Shown: positions 18,131 to 27,684 of the stretch, piece after piece
Layout: every line of letters starts with the position of its first letter
Position numbering within the stretch: the stretch's first letter is position 1
DNA from: Schaalia turicensis ACS-279-V-Col4
Lineage (GTDB): Bacteria; Actinomycetota; Actinomycetes; Actinomycetales; Actinomycetaceae
Assembly: GCF_000296505.1 (NCBI RefSeq)
Contig: NZ_JH815208.1
Span: 183,083-247,082 of the forward strand
Direction: 5' to 3'
Length of the DNA stretch: 64,000 nt
Notes under the pieces: model-generated
Databases searched by the model: none
Told to the model about the DNA's origin: nothing
The model's input: the letters and a program-made list of their open reading frames with translations, nothing else
Made by a program: the position numbers and the translations under genes

Positions 18131-19825
18131 ATGGCTGACCCGATCACAATCTATGGAACTCCTGTTGTTCAAGGTGTTGCCTACGCCCCGGCACTCTGGG
18201 TGCGCAGGCCTGAACTTCCGCCTGAGTCGGCTCCTGCTTTGCCGGAGGATGTCCGCGAAGCCGAAGTAAGTCGCTTCCTTGATTGTGCAAATGCCGTGGC
18301 TGACTCGCTCATGAATCGTGCTTCGAAAACCACCGGACAAGCGGCTGACGTTCTGATCGTGACCTCGTCGCTGGCCACTGACCGCGCGTGGACGAAGGAC
18401 GTGTCGAAGCGCATCCGCGACGGCATCCCCGCGATTCAGGCGGTGATGAAGGCGACCGAGCGGTTCGTCGTCATGTTCGAGACTGCCGGCGGTGTGATGG
18501 CGGAGCGCACGACCGACTTGCGCGACGTTCGTGACCGCGTGATCGCGCACCTTCAGGGCGTGCCTGAACCGGGTATTCCGGACTGCGATTGCCCGTTTGT
18601 CCTGTTGGCGGATGATCTGTCGCCCGCTGACACCGCAAGCTTGGACACGAATGTGTGCGTCGCGATCGTGACTCAGTTAGGTGGTCCGACCTCGCACACG
18701 TCGATCATTTCGCGTCAGCTGGCGATTCCGTGCATCGTGGCAGCACGCCAGGTGGACCAGATCGCTTCGGAGGTGCCCGTCTTGGTCGACGGTGGGACGG
18801 GTGCGATCACAACCGGAATCGACGAGGCCGTGGCACTCGAAAAGGTCCGGGCTGATGCAGCGCGACTGGAACTGATTCGTTCATGGACGGGTCCCGCGCA
18901 GACCTCGGATGGGGTGCATGTCCAACTGTTGGCGAACGTTCAGGACGGGCCCAGCGCTACTTCGGCTCACGAGTCCGGCTTCGCTGAGGGCGTCGGTTTG
19001 ATGCGCACCGAGCTGGCATTCCTTGACCACCCGACTGAGCCCAGCGTCGAAGAGCAAGCGCGCTCCTATTCTCAGGCACTGCTGGCATGGAGCGGCTCGA
19101 AGGTTGTGGTTCGCACTCTGGATGCAGGATCTGACAAGCCCGTTGCCTACGCGACGCTACGTGATGAGCCGAACCCTGCGCTGGGTGTTCGCGGTATCCG
19201 GATTAACGGCATTCACCCGAATGTTCTGGCTAATCAGCTGGACGCGATTGCCGTCGCAGCCATGACTGCCCCCGACACCGACGTGTGGGTGATGGCACCG
19301 ATGATCGCTACTGCCGCTGAAGCACGCTGGTTTGCCGGGTTGATTAATGAACGCAACGACGTTTTTGGCGTGTCTTTGAAGGCTGGCGTGATGGTCGAGG
19401 TTCCCGCGACCGCGATCCTGATCGACCAGATCATGGAGTACGTGGACTTTGTTTCTATCGGTACGAATGACTTGACCCAGTACACGATGGCCGCTGACCG
19501 TCTGTCAGCAAACCTGGCGGAGTACTCCGATCCGTGGCAGCCCGCACCGCTTGCGCTGATCCGTAAGGTCGTCAAAGCTGGCCTGCGGTTGGGCAAGCCC
19601 GTTGGCGTGTGTGGTGAAGCAGCCGCCGATCCGCTTCTTGCGTGCGTGCTTGTGGGCATGGGTGTGACATCGCTGTCGATGGCATCAAGTGCGATTTCCG
19701 GTGTGGGCGCCCAGCTTGGTCAGGTTTCTCTTGAGCAGTGTCGCGCAGCCGCCGATGCGCTTGTCGGCGCCTTCGATGGTGGCGATGGGCGCTATCGCGC
19801 GCGCCAAGCTCTTGGAATTGAGTGA
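18131..19825 (+). CDS. ptsI: PTS enzyme I (phosphoenolpyruvate-protein phosphotransferase)
   Basis: This 564-residue cytosolic enzyme transfers phosphate from PEP to HPr at the head of the phosphotransferase sugar-uptake system. The swivelling domain carries the phospho-acceptor His189 in GGPTSHTSII. The TIM-barrel domain shows GLMRTELAFL and SIGTNDLTQYT, and the catalytic Cys494 lies in VGVCGEAAADP. The ATG at 18131 has CAAGGAGG upstream. It is transcribed away from lysC. No HPr or EIIA gene is adjacent. An AT-rich 3' region with CCGTTTTTG repeated and a perfect TCAGCATGCTGA palindrome (19885-19896) follows. Confidence 0.95.
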   Translation: MADPITIYGTPVVQGVAYAPALWVRRPELPPESAPALPEDVREAEVSRFLDCANAVADSLMNRASKTTGQAADVLIVTSSLATDRAWTKDVSKRIRDGIPAIQAVMKATERFVVMFETAGGVMAERTTDLRDVRDRVIAHLQGVPEPGIPDCDCPFVLLADDLSPADTASLDTNVCVAIVTQLGGPTSHTSIISRQLAIPCIVAARQVDQIASEVPVLVDGGTGAITTGIDEAVALEKVRADAARLELIRSWTGPAQTSDGVHVQLLANVQDGPSATSAHESGFAEGVGLMRTELAFLDHPTEPSVEEQARSYSQALLAWSGSKVVVRTLDAGSDKPVAYATLRDEPNPALGVRGIRINGIHPNVLANQLDAIAVAAMTAPDTDVWVMAPMIATAAEARWFAGLINERNDVFGVSLKAGVMVEVPATAILIDQIMEYVDFVSIGTNDLTQYTMAADRLSANLAEYSDPWQPAPLALIRKVVKAGLRLGKPVGVCGEAAADPLLACVLVGMGVTSLSMASSAISGVGAQLGQVSLEQCRAAADALVGAFDGGDGRYRARQALGIE

Positions 19826-19986
19826 GTTCTTTCATTGAGCACCGTTTTTGCCTGATTTTTAGCCGTTTTTGTTTCGACTAAGAATCAGCATGCTGAAAAC
19901 AGAGCAGCCGGTTTCATATTCTGAGATATTTTCGACCGCTCTATGTTCACCCACTGAACACCCACTCCCTGAAAACCACTTCACTC

Positions 19987-20050
19987 GTTAGCGTCATGGA
20001 AGAAGGTCAGCCCGGCTGACCCTCCAACCGTAAACGTCAACACGTGGAGT
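19987..20050 (+). promoter_or_regulatory. Riboswitch-like leader before the lipoprotein importer
   Basis: GTTAGCGT (19987-19994) can pair with ACGTCAAC (20034-20041), enclosing a perfect hairpin GGTCAGC (20005-20011) / GCTGACC (20015-20021). The following CTCCA (20022-20026) is complementary to the ribosome-binding TGGAG (20045-20049) and also to TGGA at 19997-20000, giving two exclusive pairings. Parts (GTCATG..., CAGCCCGGCTGACC, CTCCAACCG) recall actinobacterial SAM-I/IV-clan leaders, but the GGCAACC core is absent. The ligand is unknown. Confidence 0.4.
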
Positions 20051-20055
20051 TCATC

Positions 20056-21054
20056 ATGAAACGCACCGCGCAGATCAGTGCCGTCACTGGCGCAGCGCTC
20101 GCCCTTGTCCTTGCTGGATGCTCCGGCTCAGCATCGACCAGATCCGAATCGGGAACAGCCGGTGCGTCTGAGGAATACTCAATCGGCATCAGCCAGATCA
20201 CCACTCACACCTCGCTCGATGCTGCACGTGAAGGCTTTAAGCAGGCGTTTACCGACGCTGGCTTGAACGTGAAGTTCGACGAACAGAACGCCCAGGGTGA
20301 TCAGGCAACCGCAACTTCGATCGCAGCGAAGTTCGCAGAAGCAGATCACGACCTGATCCTGGCTATCGCAACCCCTTCAGCTCAGGCAATTGCGCAATCC
20401 ATCGTTGACACTCCCGTCCTGTTCACATCCGTCACCGACCCGGTTTCTGCTCAGCTCGTAGACTCGCTCGACGCCCCTGGCTCGAACCTAACGGGCACCA
20501 CCGACATGAACCCGGTCGAAGAGCAGATCAAGCTGGTCAAGCAGTTCACACCCGGAGCGAAGAGCATCGGCATCATCTACTCGTCCGGTGAAGTGAACTC
20601 CGAAGTCCAGGTGAAGCTTGCCAAGACGATAGCCGAATCCGAAGGCCTTTCCGTGAAGGAAACGACCATCACGAACTCCGCCGAAGTTCAGCAGGCAGCC
20701 CAGGATCTGGCAGGCACGGTCGACGCTATCTACGTCCCGACCGATAACACCGTCGTCTCTGCATTCGCTTCTGTCCTCCAGGCAGCTGAAGACGCAAAGA
20801 TTCCGTTGATCGCAGGCGAAGCTGATTCCGTTGCTAAGGGCGCGCTTGCCACATACGGCATCGACTACAACGCACTCGGCTACCAGACCGGCCAGATGGC
20901 AATCAAGATCCTCACCGAAGGCGCCGATCCTGCCACCATGCCTGTCGAATCCCAGACCGAATACGAACTGACCGTCAATAAGACGACACTTGAAGCAATC
21001 GGTTTGACTCTTCCGGATGCTCTCAAGGACACCGCCGTCCTGGTCGGAGAATAA
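20056..21054 (+). CDS. ABC importer substrate-binding lipoprotein (ABC_sub_bind/TrpX family)
   Basis: This 332-residue lipoprotein has a signal peptide ending in the lipobox LAGC, so it is anchored to the outer face of the membrane. The rest matches the ABC_sub_bind family (TrpX-like), with IGISQITTHTSLDAAREGF, TATSIAAKF, ATPSAQAIAQ and LIAGEADSV. Family members bind amino acids or other small organic ligands; the sequence does not reveal which. ATG 20056 is preferred over the in-frame GTG at 20044 because the signal peptide and the GTGGAG ribosome-binding site then fit. It is the first gene of a three-gene transporter operon with a structured leader. Confidence 0.9.
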   Translation: MKRTAQISAVTGAALALVLAGCSGSASTRSESGTAGASEEYSIGISQITTHTSLDAAREGFKQAFTDAGLNVKFDEQNAQGDQATATSIAAKFAEADHDLILAIATPSAQAIAQSIVDTPVLFTSVTDPVSAQLVDSLDAPGSNLTGTTDMNPVEEQIKLVKQFTPGAKSIGIIYSSGEVNSEVQVKLAKTIAESEGLSVKETTITNSAEVQQAAQDLAGTVDAIYVPTDNTVVSAFASVLQAAEDAKIPLIAGEADSVAKGALATYGIDYNALGYQTGQMAIKILTEGADPATMPVESQTEYELTVNKTTLEAIGLTLPDALKDTAVLVGE

Positions 21055-21076
21055 CTCAACGCGCTGACGCGCAACC

Positions 21077-21126
21077 CACGCGCAGGTGCTCAGTGAACAA
21101 CCAATGTTCCTGAGCACCTGCGCGTG
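21077..21126 (+). promoter_or_regulatory. Intra-operon 17-bp hairpin
   Basis: CACGCGCAGGTGCTCAG (21077-21093) pairs perfectly with 21110-21126, and the loop has its own GAACA/TGTTC stem. There is no U-run. It sits between the binding-protein and permease genes, a usual place for a structure that stabilises the upstream message and raises binding protein over permease. Confidence 0.7.
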
Positions 21127-21152
21127 AAAACAAACCCTGAAAAGGAAAACCA

Positions 21153-22100
21153 GTGCTTACAGCTCTCGACCTTGGCCTGATCTACGGCCTCATGGCACTC
21201 GGCGTGTACCTGACATTCCGAGTACTCGATATCGCTGACCTCACCGTCGACTCATCCTTTACAACGGGCGCAGCGGTTGCAGCAATCATGATCACCGCCG
21301 GCCAGAACCCGTGGCTTGCCTCGATCGCCGGCTTCTTTGCCGGTTGTATTGCGGGCTCAATTACCGGTTTCCTTCACGTCAAAGCAGGCATCCACCCCCT
21401 GCTTGCCGGAATTTTGACGCAGATCGGCCTGTACTCGATCAATCTGCGTATTCTCGGCAAAGCAAATGTTCCGCTTCTTCGTGGTGTAGAAACTGTCCTC
21501 ACTCCCCTGCGCGAGGCGGGCCTGAACGGATCGTGGGCATCCGTCGTTATCTTCGCCGTCTTGATCGGCGTCGTCACCACCGCCTTCAACTGGTTCTTGT
21601 CCACCCAGATCGGTCTTGGCATGCGCTCGACCGGTGACAACGAAGGTATGGCTCGCGCCCAGGGTGTTCCCACAGGAACGATGAAGATTATCGGCCTTGC
21701 CCTTTCAAATGGCCTCGTTGCCGCCTCTGGCGCTCTTGTCGCTCAGTACCAGGGCTACGCCGACATTTCGATGGGCATCGGTTTGATTGTTGCCGGCCTG
21801 GCATCGGTCATTATCGGTACCGCACTGATCGGGTCGCGTGGCATGTGGATGACCTCGCTGTTCGTCGTGATCGGCTCGATCGTCTACCGCGTCATCATCC
21901 AGCTTGCCCTCGGCATCGAGTTCCTTGAAGCGAATGACATGAAGCTGATCAGCGCAATCATCGTGTTCCTCGCCCTGATGATTCCTCGCGTCGGTTTCTT
22001 CTCGAAGATCCGCGAGCGCCGTCGCGCCCACACACTGGTTCCCGAACCTGACATTACGCACACGCCTGAAGAGCGCGACAACGAAAAGGTGGTGCTCTGA
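21153..22100 (+). CDS. ABC importer permease (BPD_transp_2 family)
   Basis: This 315-residue, multi-helix inner-membrane permease partners the preceding lipoprotein. It begins LTALDLGLIYGLMALGVYLTFRVLDIADLTVD, typical of the permease paired with ABC_sub_bind proteins and distantly like LivH/RbsC. The start is GTG at 21153 with AAAAGGAAAA upstream. The cytosolic C-terminus is charged (RERRRAHT...). The TGA overlaps the ATG of the ATPase gene. Only one permease gene is present, so a homodimer is expected. Confidence 0.88.
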   Translation: MLTALDLGLIYGLMALGVYLTFRVLDIADLTVDSSFTTGAAVAAIMITAGQNPWLASIAGFFAGCIAGSITGFLHVKAGIHPLLAGILTQIGLYSINLRILGKANVPLLRGVETVLTPLREAGLNGSWASVVIFAVLIGVVTTAFNWFLSTQIGLGMRSTGDNEGMARAQGVPTGTMKIIGLALSNGLVAASGALVAQYQGYADISMGIGLIVAGLASVIIGTALIGSRGMWMTSLFVVIGSIVYRVIIQLALGIEFLEANDMKLISAIIVFLALMIPRVGFFSKIRERRRAHTLVPEPDITHTPEERDNEKVVL

Positions 22101-22900
22101 TGCTTGATATCGAAGCCGTCACTAAGACATTCTTCCGCGGTACCGTCAACGAGCGCGTGGCACTTCGCGATATTTCACTCCACCTTGACGAGGGTGACTT
22201 CGTCACGATCATCGGCTCAAACGGCGCCGGCAAGTCGACACTGCTGAATGTTATTTCTGGCCGTTACCAGGCTGACGTGGGACGCGTGACAATCGATGAT
22301 ACGGACATCACGAAGCTTCCGGATTATGCGGTTGCGCGCTACGTTTCGCGTGTCTTCCAGGATCCGATGGCTGGCACCGCGCCCCACCTTTCGATCGAAG
22401 AGAATCTTGCGCTCGCATGGTCACGAGGCAACCGCCGAACCCTGGGGCCTGCTCTGACAGCGAAGAAGCGCGCCATATTCCGAGACATTCTGGCACCTCT
22501 CGAACAGGGCCTCGAGAATCGTCTGACTGCCAAGGTTGGTCTGCTGTCCGGTGGCCAACGTCAGGCTCTGTCACTGACGATGGCGACCTTCTCTAACCCG
22601 CGCGTCCTGCTTCTTGATGAACACACCGCCGCTCTTGACCCGAAGCGTGCTGCTCTGATTACCGAGCTGACCCGAGATGCTGTCGCGTCGAAGAATCTGA
22701 CGACGCTGATGGTCACGCACAACATGGAGCAGGCACTCTCCATGGGCAACCGCCTGATCATGATGCACGAAGGTCGCATCATGTTCGAGTTGGCGGGTGA
22801 AGAAAAGAAGAATGCAACTGTCGATTCCCTTCTTGCGGAGTTCGATAAGCTGCGAGGCAAAGATGGAGAGGGACTCTCTGACCGCACTCTCTTGGCCTAG
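22100..22900 (+). CDS. ABC importer ATP-binding protein
   Basis: This 266-residue ATPase completes the lipoprotein/permease importer. Walker A is GSNGAGKST, the signature is LSGGQRQALSL, and Walker B is LLLDEHTAALD with the switch His in VTHNMEQAL. The D-loop region reads DEHTAALDPK instead of the more common DEPTAALDP; this His-for-Pro change is seen in this transporter family. The ATG overlaps the permease stop. The operon ends 30 bases later in a strong intrinsic terminator. Confidence 0.9.
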   Translation: MLDIEAVTKTFFRGTVNERVALRDISLHLDEGDFVTIIGSNGAGKSTLLNVISGRYQADVGRVTIDDTDITKLPDYAVARYVSRVFQDPMAGTAPHLSIEENLALAWSRGNRRTLGPALTAKKRAIFRDILAPLEQGLENRLTAKVGLLSGGQRQALSLTMATFSNPRVLLLDEHTAALDPKRAALITELTRDAVASKNLTTLMVTHNMEQALSMGNRLIMMHEGRIMFELAGEEKKNATVDSLLAEFDKLRGKDGEGLSDRTLLA

Positions 22901-22929
22901 CACCCGGTGACGCACTGAAGCGTTACCAA

Positions 22930-22977
22930 CAGTGTTGGGGGAGCACGTCAATGATGTACTCCCCCAACACTGCTTTT
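22930..22977 (+). terminator. Intrinsic terminator of the lipoprotein importer operon
   Basis: CAGTGTTGGGGGAG (22930-22943) pairs perfectly with 22959-22972 over a 15-base loop, followed by CTTTT. It lies 30 bases after the ATPase stop. Confidence 0.88.
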
Positions 22978-23262
22978 CACGGTTAAACCACTAGGCGACA
23001 ACGGCAGACGGCAAGCGAAGACTCTTCATCCACGCCAAGGATGCGAGCGAGCGTGCCATCAGAGCGAACACATGACGATTCAGATGCTGGACTCATGCCC
23101 AGATTGTTTCGCTAGCTCACTATCTGTCCCGCTCGCCTGCTGTGGGTTCCCTGTGATCATTCACTGCACACATGGTCTAGGTCGTGACATTTCCTTGTGT
23201 CCGTAGTAAGTATTCAGTACCTTAGTGGCGTAAACGTTCTCACAATGAAACGAGTTCATACG

Positions 23263-23622
23263 ATGACAACGCCGACTCCGCAGTTCAACGGCCAATCAGA
23301 CCCGCAGTACACCAACCAAGAGCAAGCTTACGCCCAGCAGGGACAGCCTTACGGCCAGCCTACATTCGCACCCTCCGGCCCGGCGGGCTACCAGCAGAAG
23401 TCGAAGATTATCGCTGGTATCCTGGGCATCTTCCTTGGAGGTTTTGGCATCCACAACTTTTACCTTGGTCGCACCACCCGCGCTGTCATTCAGCTGGTTC
23501 TGACGATCTTCACCTTCGGTGTTGCTTCGCTGTGGGGCTTCATTGAAGGCATCCTCATTCTGGTGTCCGCTCCGGGTAGCGAGTGGCACCGCGACGGCAA
23601 CGGCATTGAGCTCACCGACTAA
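23263..23622 (+). CDS. TM2-domain membrane protein
   Basis: This 119-residue protein has a Gln/Pro/Tyr-rich N-terminal tail (about 1-45) and a C-terminal TM2 domain of two membrane helices joined by a short turn (GIFLGGFGIHNFYLGRT, then FGVASLWGFIEGILIL). TM2 proteins are widespread and poorly understood. The start is uncertain: ATG 23263 gives the usual domain layout, and in-frame ATG 23245 is possible. The 285-base region upstream (22978-23262) contains no other gene. It converges with recR across a shared hairpin. Confidence 0.85.
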   Translation: MTTPTPQFNGQSDPQYTNQEQAYAQQGQPYGQPTFAPSGPAGYQQKSKIIAGILGIFLGGFGIHNFYLGRTTRAVIQLVLTIFTFGVASLWGFIEGILILVSAPGSEWHRDGNGIELTD

Positions 23623-23663
23623 GTTTCTTCGTCTGTGTCGGACTTGCAGTCCGAACACACCGC

Positions 23664-23698
23664 ACCGCTCTGGGATGGCACTGTCAACCCAGGGCGGT
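23664..23698. terminator. Shared hairpin between the TM2 gene and recR
   Basis: ACCGCTCTGGG (23664-23674) pairs with CCCAGGGCGGT (23688-23698) with one G-U pair. It overlaps the recR stop codon region and follows the TM2 stop by 41 bases. Confidence 0.55.
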
Positions 23699-24280
23699 TC
23701 GTCCTTCAAGGGCCCGACCCAGAGTCTTCGAGTCGGCGTATTCAAGGTCGCCACCCATTGGCAAGCCCATGGCAAGACGCGATGTTGAAACGCCGATGCT
23801 CTTCAACATTCTGACGATGAACGCAGCGGTTGCGTCGCCTTCGACATTCGGGTTGGTCGCGATAATGACCTCGGTAATCTGATCGTCTTCAAGACGCGAC
23901 AGCAGTTGACGGATGCGGAGTTGCTCGGGGCCGATGCCACGGATCGGGTCGATGACCCCGCCGAGCACGTGGTAGCGTCCGCGGAATACCCGTGACGCTT
24001 CGATCGCTTGGATGTCTTTCGGTTCTTCGACGACGCAGATCATTGTGGGGTCACGCCGGACGTCTCTGCAGATAGAACAGGTTTCTTCTTCTGTCAGGTT
24101 CGCGCACACCGAGCAGTGGTGAACCTTTTTCCGCACCGCCTGAATAGCATCGACGAGTCGAGCAACGTCATCTGGTTCCGCATCCAATATGTGCATGGCC
24201 ATGCGTTGTGCAGACTTCGGTCCGATTCCGGGAAGCTGACCGAACTCATCAATCAAATCTTGAAGAGCACCTTCGTACAT
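23684..24280 (-). CDS. recR: Recombination protein RecR
   Basis: This 198-residue RecFOR-pathway protein helps load RecA at gaps. A helix-hairpin-helix ([11 protein letters not shown]) comes first, then a Zn finger (C-x2-C ... C-x2-C, CSVC and CSIC), then a Toprim domain ([26 protein letters not shown]). I use ATG 24280 (MYEGAL) because family members start there. A TTG at 24286 overlaps the dnaX stop and is better spaced from GGAAG, so it may be used instead. The gene directly follows dnaX, the standard bacterial dnaX-recR pairing. Confidence 0.95.
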   Translation of the reverse strand: MYEGALQDLIDEFGQLPGIGPKSAQRMAMHILDAEPDDVARLVDAIQAVRKKVHHCSVCANLTEEETCSICRDVRRDPTMICVVEEPKDIQAIEASRVFRGRYHVLGGVIDPIRGIGPEQLRIRQLLSRLEDDQITEVIIATNPNVEGDATAAFIVRMLKSIGVSTSRLAMGLPMGGDLEYADSKTLGRALEGRTALG

Positions 24281-24282
24281 GG

Positions 24283-27138
24283 TCAACGTTCACTTCCGTT
24301 CGGGATTGTTTCAATGATCTTGCCACCGAGGACGTCGAGGACAACGGGGAGGCCAACCATGGTTGTGGTTTCAATATCTTCGTCATCCATTGAGGGCAGG
24401 TCTTCACCCATGTCGAGCGGAGCGGAATCCTGATCGTCATCGATAGGCCCATCATTATGGGCATCGCTACCAGCGTTGTTGTCACCGTTAGCCCAGGCGT
24501 CACCTGCAGATTGAGCCGTATCATCTGAGTCTTCAAAGCTCACCGAGTTCGTCTGAGCAACGGGAGCATCCGCCCAGCCACCGGGCGTTGTCTGCTGATT
24601 ATCGCTCGTATTTTGCGGGTCAAAATCGTCGTAGGTGAAGACGCTCATGGCACGGCGTACCGGCCCCCCGGTAGGCACCGGTTCTGCCTGAGCTAAAGAC
24701 TCAGAATCTGCCTGCTCGTCGCCGTGGCTATCGGAGGGGCGATCATCGGATACTGCCGACGAATCCGAGTGAACCTTAAAACCCGGGCTGGAATCCGCAA
24801 GCGGCCAAGCGGGATCCGCATCCACGCACGTTGAAGCAGAGTCAGCCCCAGCTGACCAAGCGTCATCACGGCGAGGTTGCGGGCCGTTGTGCACCTGTTG
24901 TGATTCGCTCAGACCGTCCTGCGGTTCAGGTTCACGCGCTTGGGCTGGCTCTTCAACGTCTTCGTGCGGAGTGCGAATAACTACTTCACCCCACGGGTCA
25001 TCCGACGCTACCGGATCAGAGCCGACGTGTGGGGCTGAATCGGGGGCAACACGTGGCGCTGGATCGCCCAGGGCCTGTGAACCGACGTCAGGAGCCTGGA
25101 CAACGCGGTGCTCAAAAGGGGGCGGCTCCGAAACCCATCCAGCATCGGGCCGTCCATCTCGGTTCGCGTTGTTGTTGAGTGGGATGTTCGGTGTCTGACC
25201 TGAATAGGAGTGATCGGCGTGAGCCGGATCGGAATATGCATGGTGTGATGCAGGTGCCGAAGGTGCCGTTACTGCCGGCCCTCCCGATGCTTGTCCCACC
25301 TGTGCGCTGAGTTCATAGCGCAGACCAGTGACCTCGTAGATCGCGTCGGAGACGATCTGATGCCTGCCACCGCGTTCAAAGTTCGCCATGATTCCTTCGG
25401 AGGGGAACACCAGCACAAGGTTCGACCCATCGATCGCACCCAACTGCGCGTTCGTGTTGATCAGCGACCATGCGACGCGGCTCATCGAGGCCAGACGGTC
25501 AAGCACTTCATTCCATCGAGCTCGAACGATGTCCGCCTGCTTCCCGCCGTTCTGACGTGGTGTCTGGCGAGCTGGTGCTTCAGTTGACGAGGCCGCGTCC
25601 ACCGAACGGGGCTCCGCCTTTGGCGCAGGCGCGGGCTCTTCAGTTTCAACAGCGGGAGCACTGTTCTGGGACTGGGCGACCGGCGAGTCATCCCACGAGG
25701 ATGAAGGGGTCACAGCCACATCGGGCCACGAGGACCCCTGCTGAGGCATTGGGGTAGGAGCATCGGGAACCGATTCCCCATCACGATGTGGAGACGAAGG
25801 AGCTTGGGCACGTGGTGTCAGATCCGCCGGCTGGTTCTGCTGGTTCGAATCAGGGCGCGAAGCGCGTTGGGCTGTCTGCGCCAACGCAGCGCGAGCCGCC
25901 TGGGGGCCAGAAGCTGAAGGGGCGGCACCAATCGGCTTATTTCCAGCATAATCAGCACCGTGATGTTCCCTTGGAGCACCCCCACCGGGCATGCCAACCG
26001 TGCCGGGAAGTGGCATATCTACAACGGCCTGGCCAGAAGGTGTCGGCACAAGAATGCGCCCAATAAGAAGCTCAAGCTGGAGGCGCGGTGATGTTGCACC
26101 GGTCATGGAACGAAGTGCCTCATCGGTCAGATCAGCTGCGCGAGACAGCGGACGCGGACCCCAATTCACTGCCTGATGGCGCATACGATCGAGGCGCTCA
26201 GCAGGGATGGATGTCAGGACATCGCCTGCGCCGTCACCTGCGACCGCGATAATCAGCAGGTCACGCAGTGTTTGAAGGAAGTCTTCAACGAAGCGACGCG
26301 GATCATGACCAGAATCCACCATGCGTTCAATAACGCGGTAAGCCGCCGCACCGTCGCCACCAGCGAGGCCATCAACGATCTCGTCAAGAAGAGCAGAGTC
26401 CGTGTATCCCAGCAGCGAAACAGCGGTTTCATACGTGACAGCCGAGTCGATGGAGCCTGCCATCAACTGATCAAGAACGGAAAGAGTGTCACGCACTGAA
26501 CCGCCACCGGCGCGCATGACCAGTGGCAGAACACCGGAGCCAATGTTGACGTGTTCTTCGTCCGCCAACTGCTGCAGGTAGGGTTCCAACACATCTGGCG
26601 GAACCAGACGGAACGGGTAGTGATGGGTACGAGAACGAATCGTTCCGATCACGCGCTCTGGTTCTGTCGTTGCGAAGACAAACTTCACGTGCTCTGGGGG
26701 TTCTTCCACCAGCTTCAGCAGCGCGTTAAAGCCCTGATTTGTGACCATGTGGGCTTCGTCAATGATGAAGATCTTGTAGCGATCACGCACGGGCGCGAAG
26801 GTGGCGCGCTCACGCAGGTCACGCGCATCATCAACGCCACCGTGGCTGGCTGCGTCGATTTCGACAACGTCGAGCGACCCCGAACCACCGGTGGCCAGTT
26901 CCACGCACGACGGGCAGGTTCCACACGGAGTATCAGTCGGTCCTTGCTCACAGTTCAGACAGCGGGCCAGAATACGCGCTGACGTGGTCTTTCCACACCC
27001 GCGCGGACCCGAGAACAGGTATGCGTGGGTCACTTTGTTTGCACGCAGAGCAGCACGAAGTGGCCCCGTCACATGGTCTTGACCGATGACGGAAGCGAAT
27101 GTGTCTGGACGATAACGACGATACAGAGCTGTGGTCAC
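24283..27138 (-). CDS. dnaX: DNA polymerase III subunit gamma/tau
   Basis: This 951-residue protein is the clamp-loader ATPase and tau scaffold of the replicative polymerase. Walker A is GPRGCGKTT (K50), the zinc module is CLNCEQG...CGTCPSC, and the DEAH-like box is DEAH in IFIIDEAHM. After the conserved domains (to about residue 375) come a Pro/Ala/Gln linker (to about 530), a short folded segment, and a very acidic Asp/Ser-rich tail (about 640-930). The C-terminus returns to a conserved-looking end ([22 protein letters not shown]). It starts at GTG with TAGGGT six bases upstream, so it is probably leaderless. I see no slippery A-run for a gamma frameshift. Confidence 0.95.
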   Translation of the reverse strand: MTTALYRRYRPDTFASVIGQDHVTGPLRAALRANKVTHAYLFSGPRGCGKTTSARILARCLNCEQGPTDTPCGTCPSCVELATGGSGSLDVVEIDAASHGGVDDARDLRERATFAPVRDRYKIFIIDEAHMVTNQGFNALLKLVEEPPEHVKFVFATTEPERVIGTIRSRTHHYPFRLVPPDVLEPYLQQLADEEHVNIGSGVLPLVMRAGGGSVRDTLSVLDQLMAGSIDSAVTYETAVSLLGYTDSALLDEIVDGLAGGDGAAAYRVIERMVDSGHDPRRFVEDFLQTLRDLLIIAVAGDGAGDVLTSIPAERLDRMRHQAVNWGPRPLSRAADLTDEALRSMTGATSPRLQLELLIGRILVPTPSGQAVVDMPLPGTVGMPGGGAPREHHGADYAGNKPIGAAPSASGPQAARAALAQTAQRASRPDSNQQNQPADLTPRAQAPSSPHRDGESVPDAPTPMPQQGSSWPDVAVTPSSSWDDSPVAQSQNSAPAVETEEPAPAPKAEPRSVDAASSTEAPARQTPRQNGGKQADIVRARWNEVLDRLASMSRVAWSLINTNAQLGAIDGSNLVLVFPSEGIMANFERGGRHQIVSDAIYEVTGLRYELSAQVGQASGGPAVTAPSAPASHHAYSDPAHADHSYSGQTPNIPLNNNANRDGRPDAGWVSEPPPFEHRVVQAPDVGSQALGDPAPRVAPDSAPHVGSDPVASDDPWGEVVIRTPHEDVEEPAQAREPEPQDGLSESQQVHNGPQPRRDDAWSAGADSASTCVDADPAWPLADSSPGFKVHSDSSAVSDDRPSDSHGDEQADSESLAQAEPVPTGGPVRRAMSVFTYDDFDPQNTSDNQQTTPGGWADAPVAQTNSVSFEDSDDTAQSAGDAWANGDNNAGSDAHNDGPIDDDQDSAPLDMGEDLPSMDDEDIETTTMVGLPVVLDVLGGKIIETIPNGSER

Positions 27139-27684
27139 AGTCCAACCCTACGTGTACCCATGTAGAAATGCGTTTGCATGGCAGAAAAATGGGAAGAACC
27201 ACTCCCCCATATTCACCGTCATTATCGCCTCAATAGCAAGGAAAAGTCGGTGTTCAGATCCCGTTTATTCAACGAACGTGAGAATAATCAGATTTCGGTG
27301 CTCCCCCTTCGCTTTTCCGACTCGCCACTAGCCCATAAACGCAACCGCACGACGGAGACATCGAACGCTGGAAAGACGAAATTGACTCTGGATTCCCTCA
27401 CAGCTCCCTCGAACCGAGGGTTCCACGGGCATGGGAATACACAACCCAAGCAATGACCCCTCGGACGATTCACGTTCCCGACGCACTATGGAAGCTTGCC
27501 GAGATTCGAGCCAAACAGCTCTGCTCCACGCCTTCAGAGTGTGTTCGCCAGTCCCTAGCTCGCCAACTCGTCGAATCCTGGCCGCGCGTGTCACAACAAT
27601 CGGGCTCGCACCACGGTAGTGGCACGAGCCCGAAAGATTATGTAGTCAGTTTATGTAGTCAGGGGCTTCACCCCATCGCGAGTA
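27139..27684. other. Intergenic stretch with weak signals
   Basis: About 545 bases lie between the start of dnaX and the end of hemQ. The first 300 bases hold the dnaX promoter side and nothing I can assign. A ribbon-helix-helix-like frame begins at 27453, a hairpin CGGGCTCG (27601-27608) / CGAGCCCG lies at 27601-27632, and TTATGTAGTCAG is duplicated at 27638-27649 and 27651-27662. Confidence 0.5.
27453..27602 (+). pseudogene. Possible ribbon-helix-helix (CopG-like) remnant
   Basis: From ATG 27453 the frame encodes about 46 residues (RTIHVPDALWKLAEIRAKQ, then SECVRQSLARQLV) with the beta-strand plus two-helix pattern of an RHH antitoxin or repressor. The frame does not stop there. It runs on through a hairpin and then antisense to hemQ until 27890, where the translation no longer looks like protein. 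No toxin partner and no ribosome-binding site are visible. It may be a truncated or frame-shifted gene, or chance. Confidence 0.3.

Noticed and set aside
24283..27138. Programmed frameshift producing a short gamma form of DnaX
   Set aside because: No A-rich slippery heptamer followed by a stem was found in the coding strand near the expected point.
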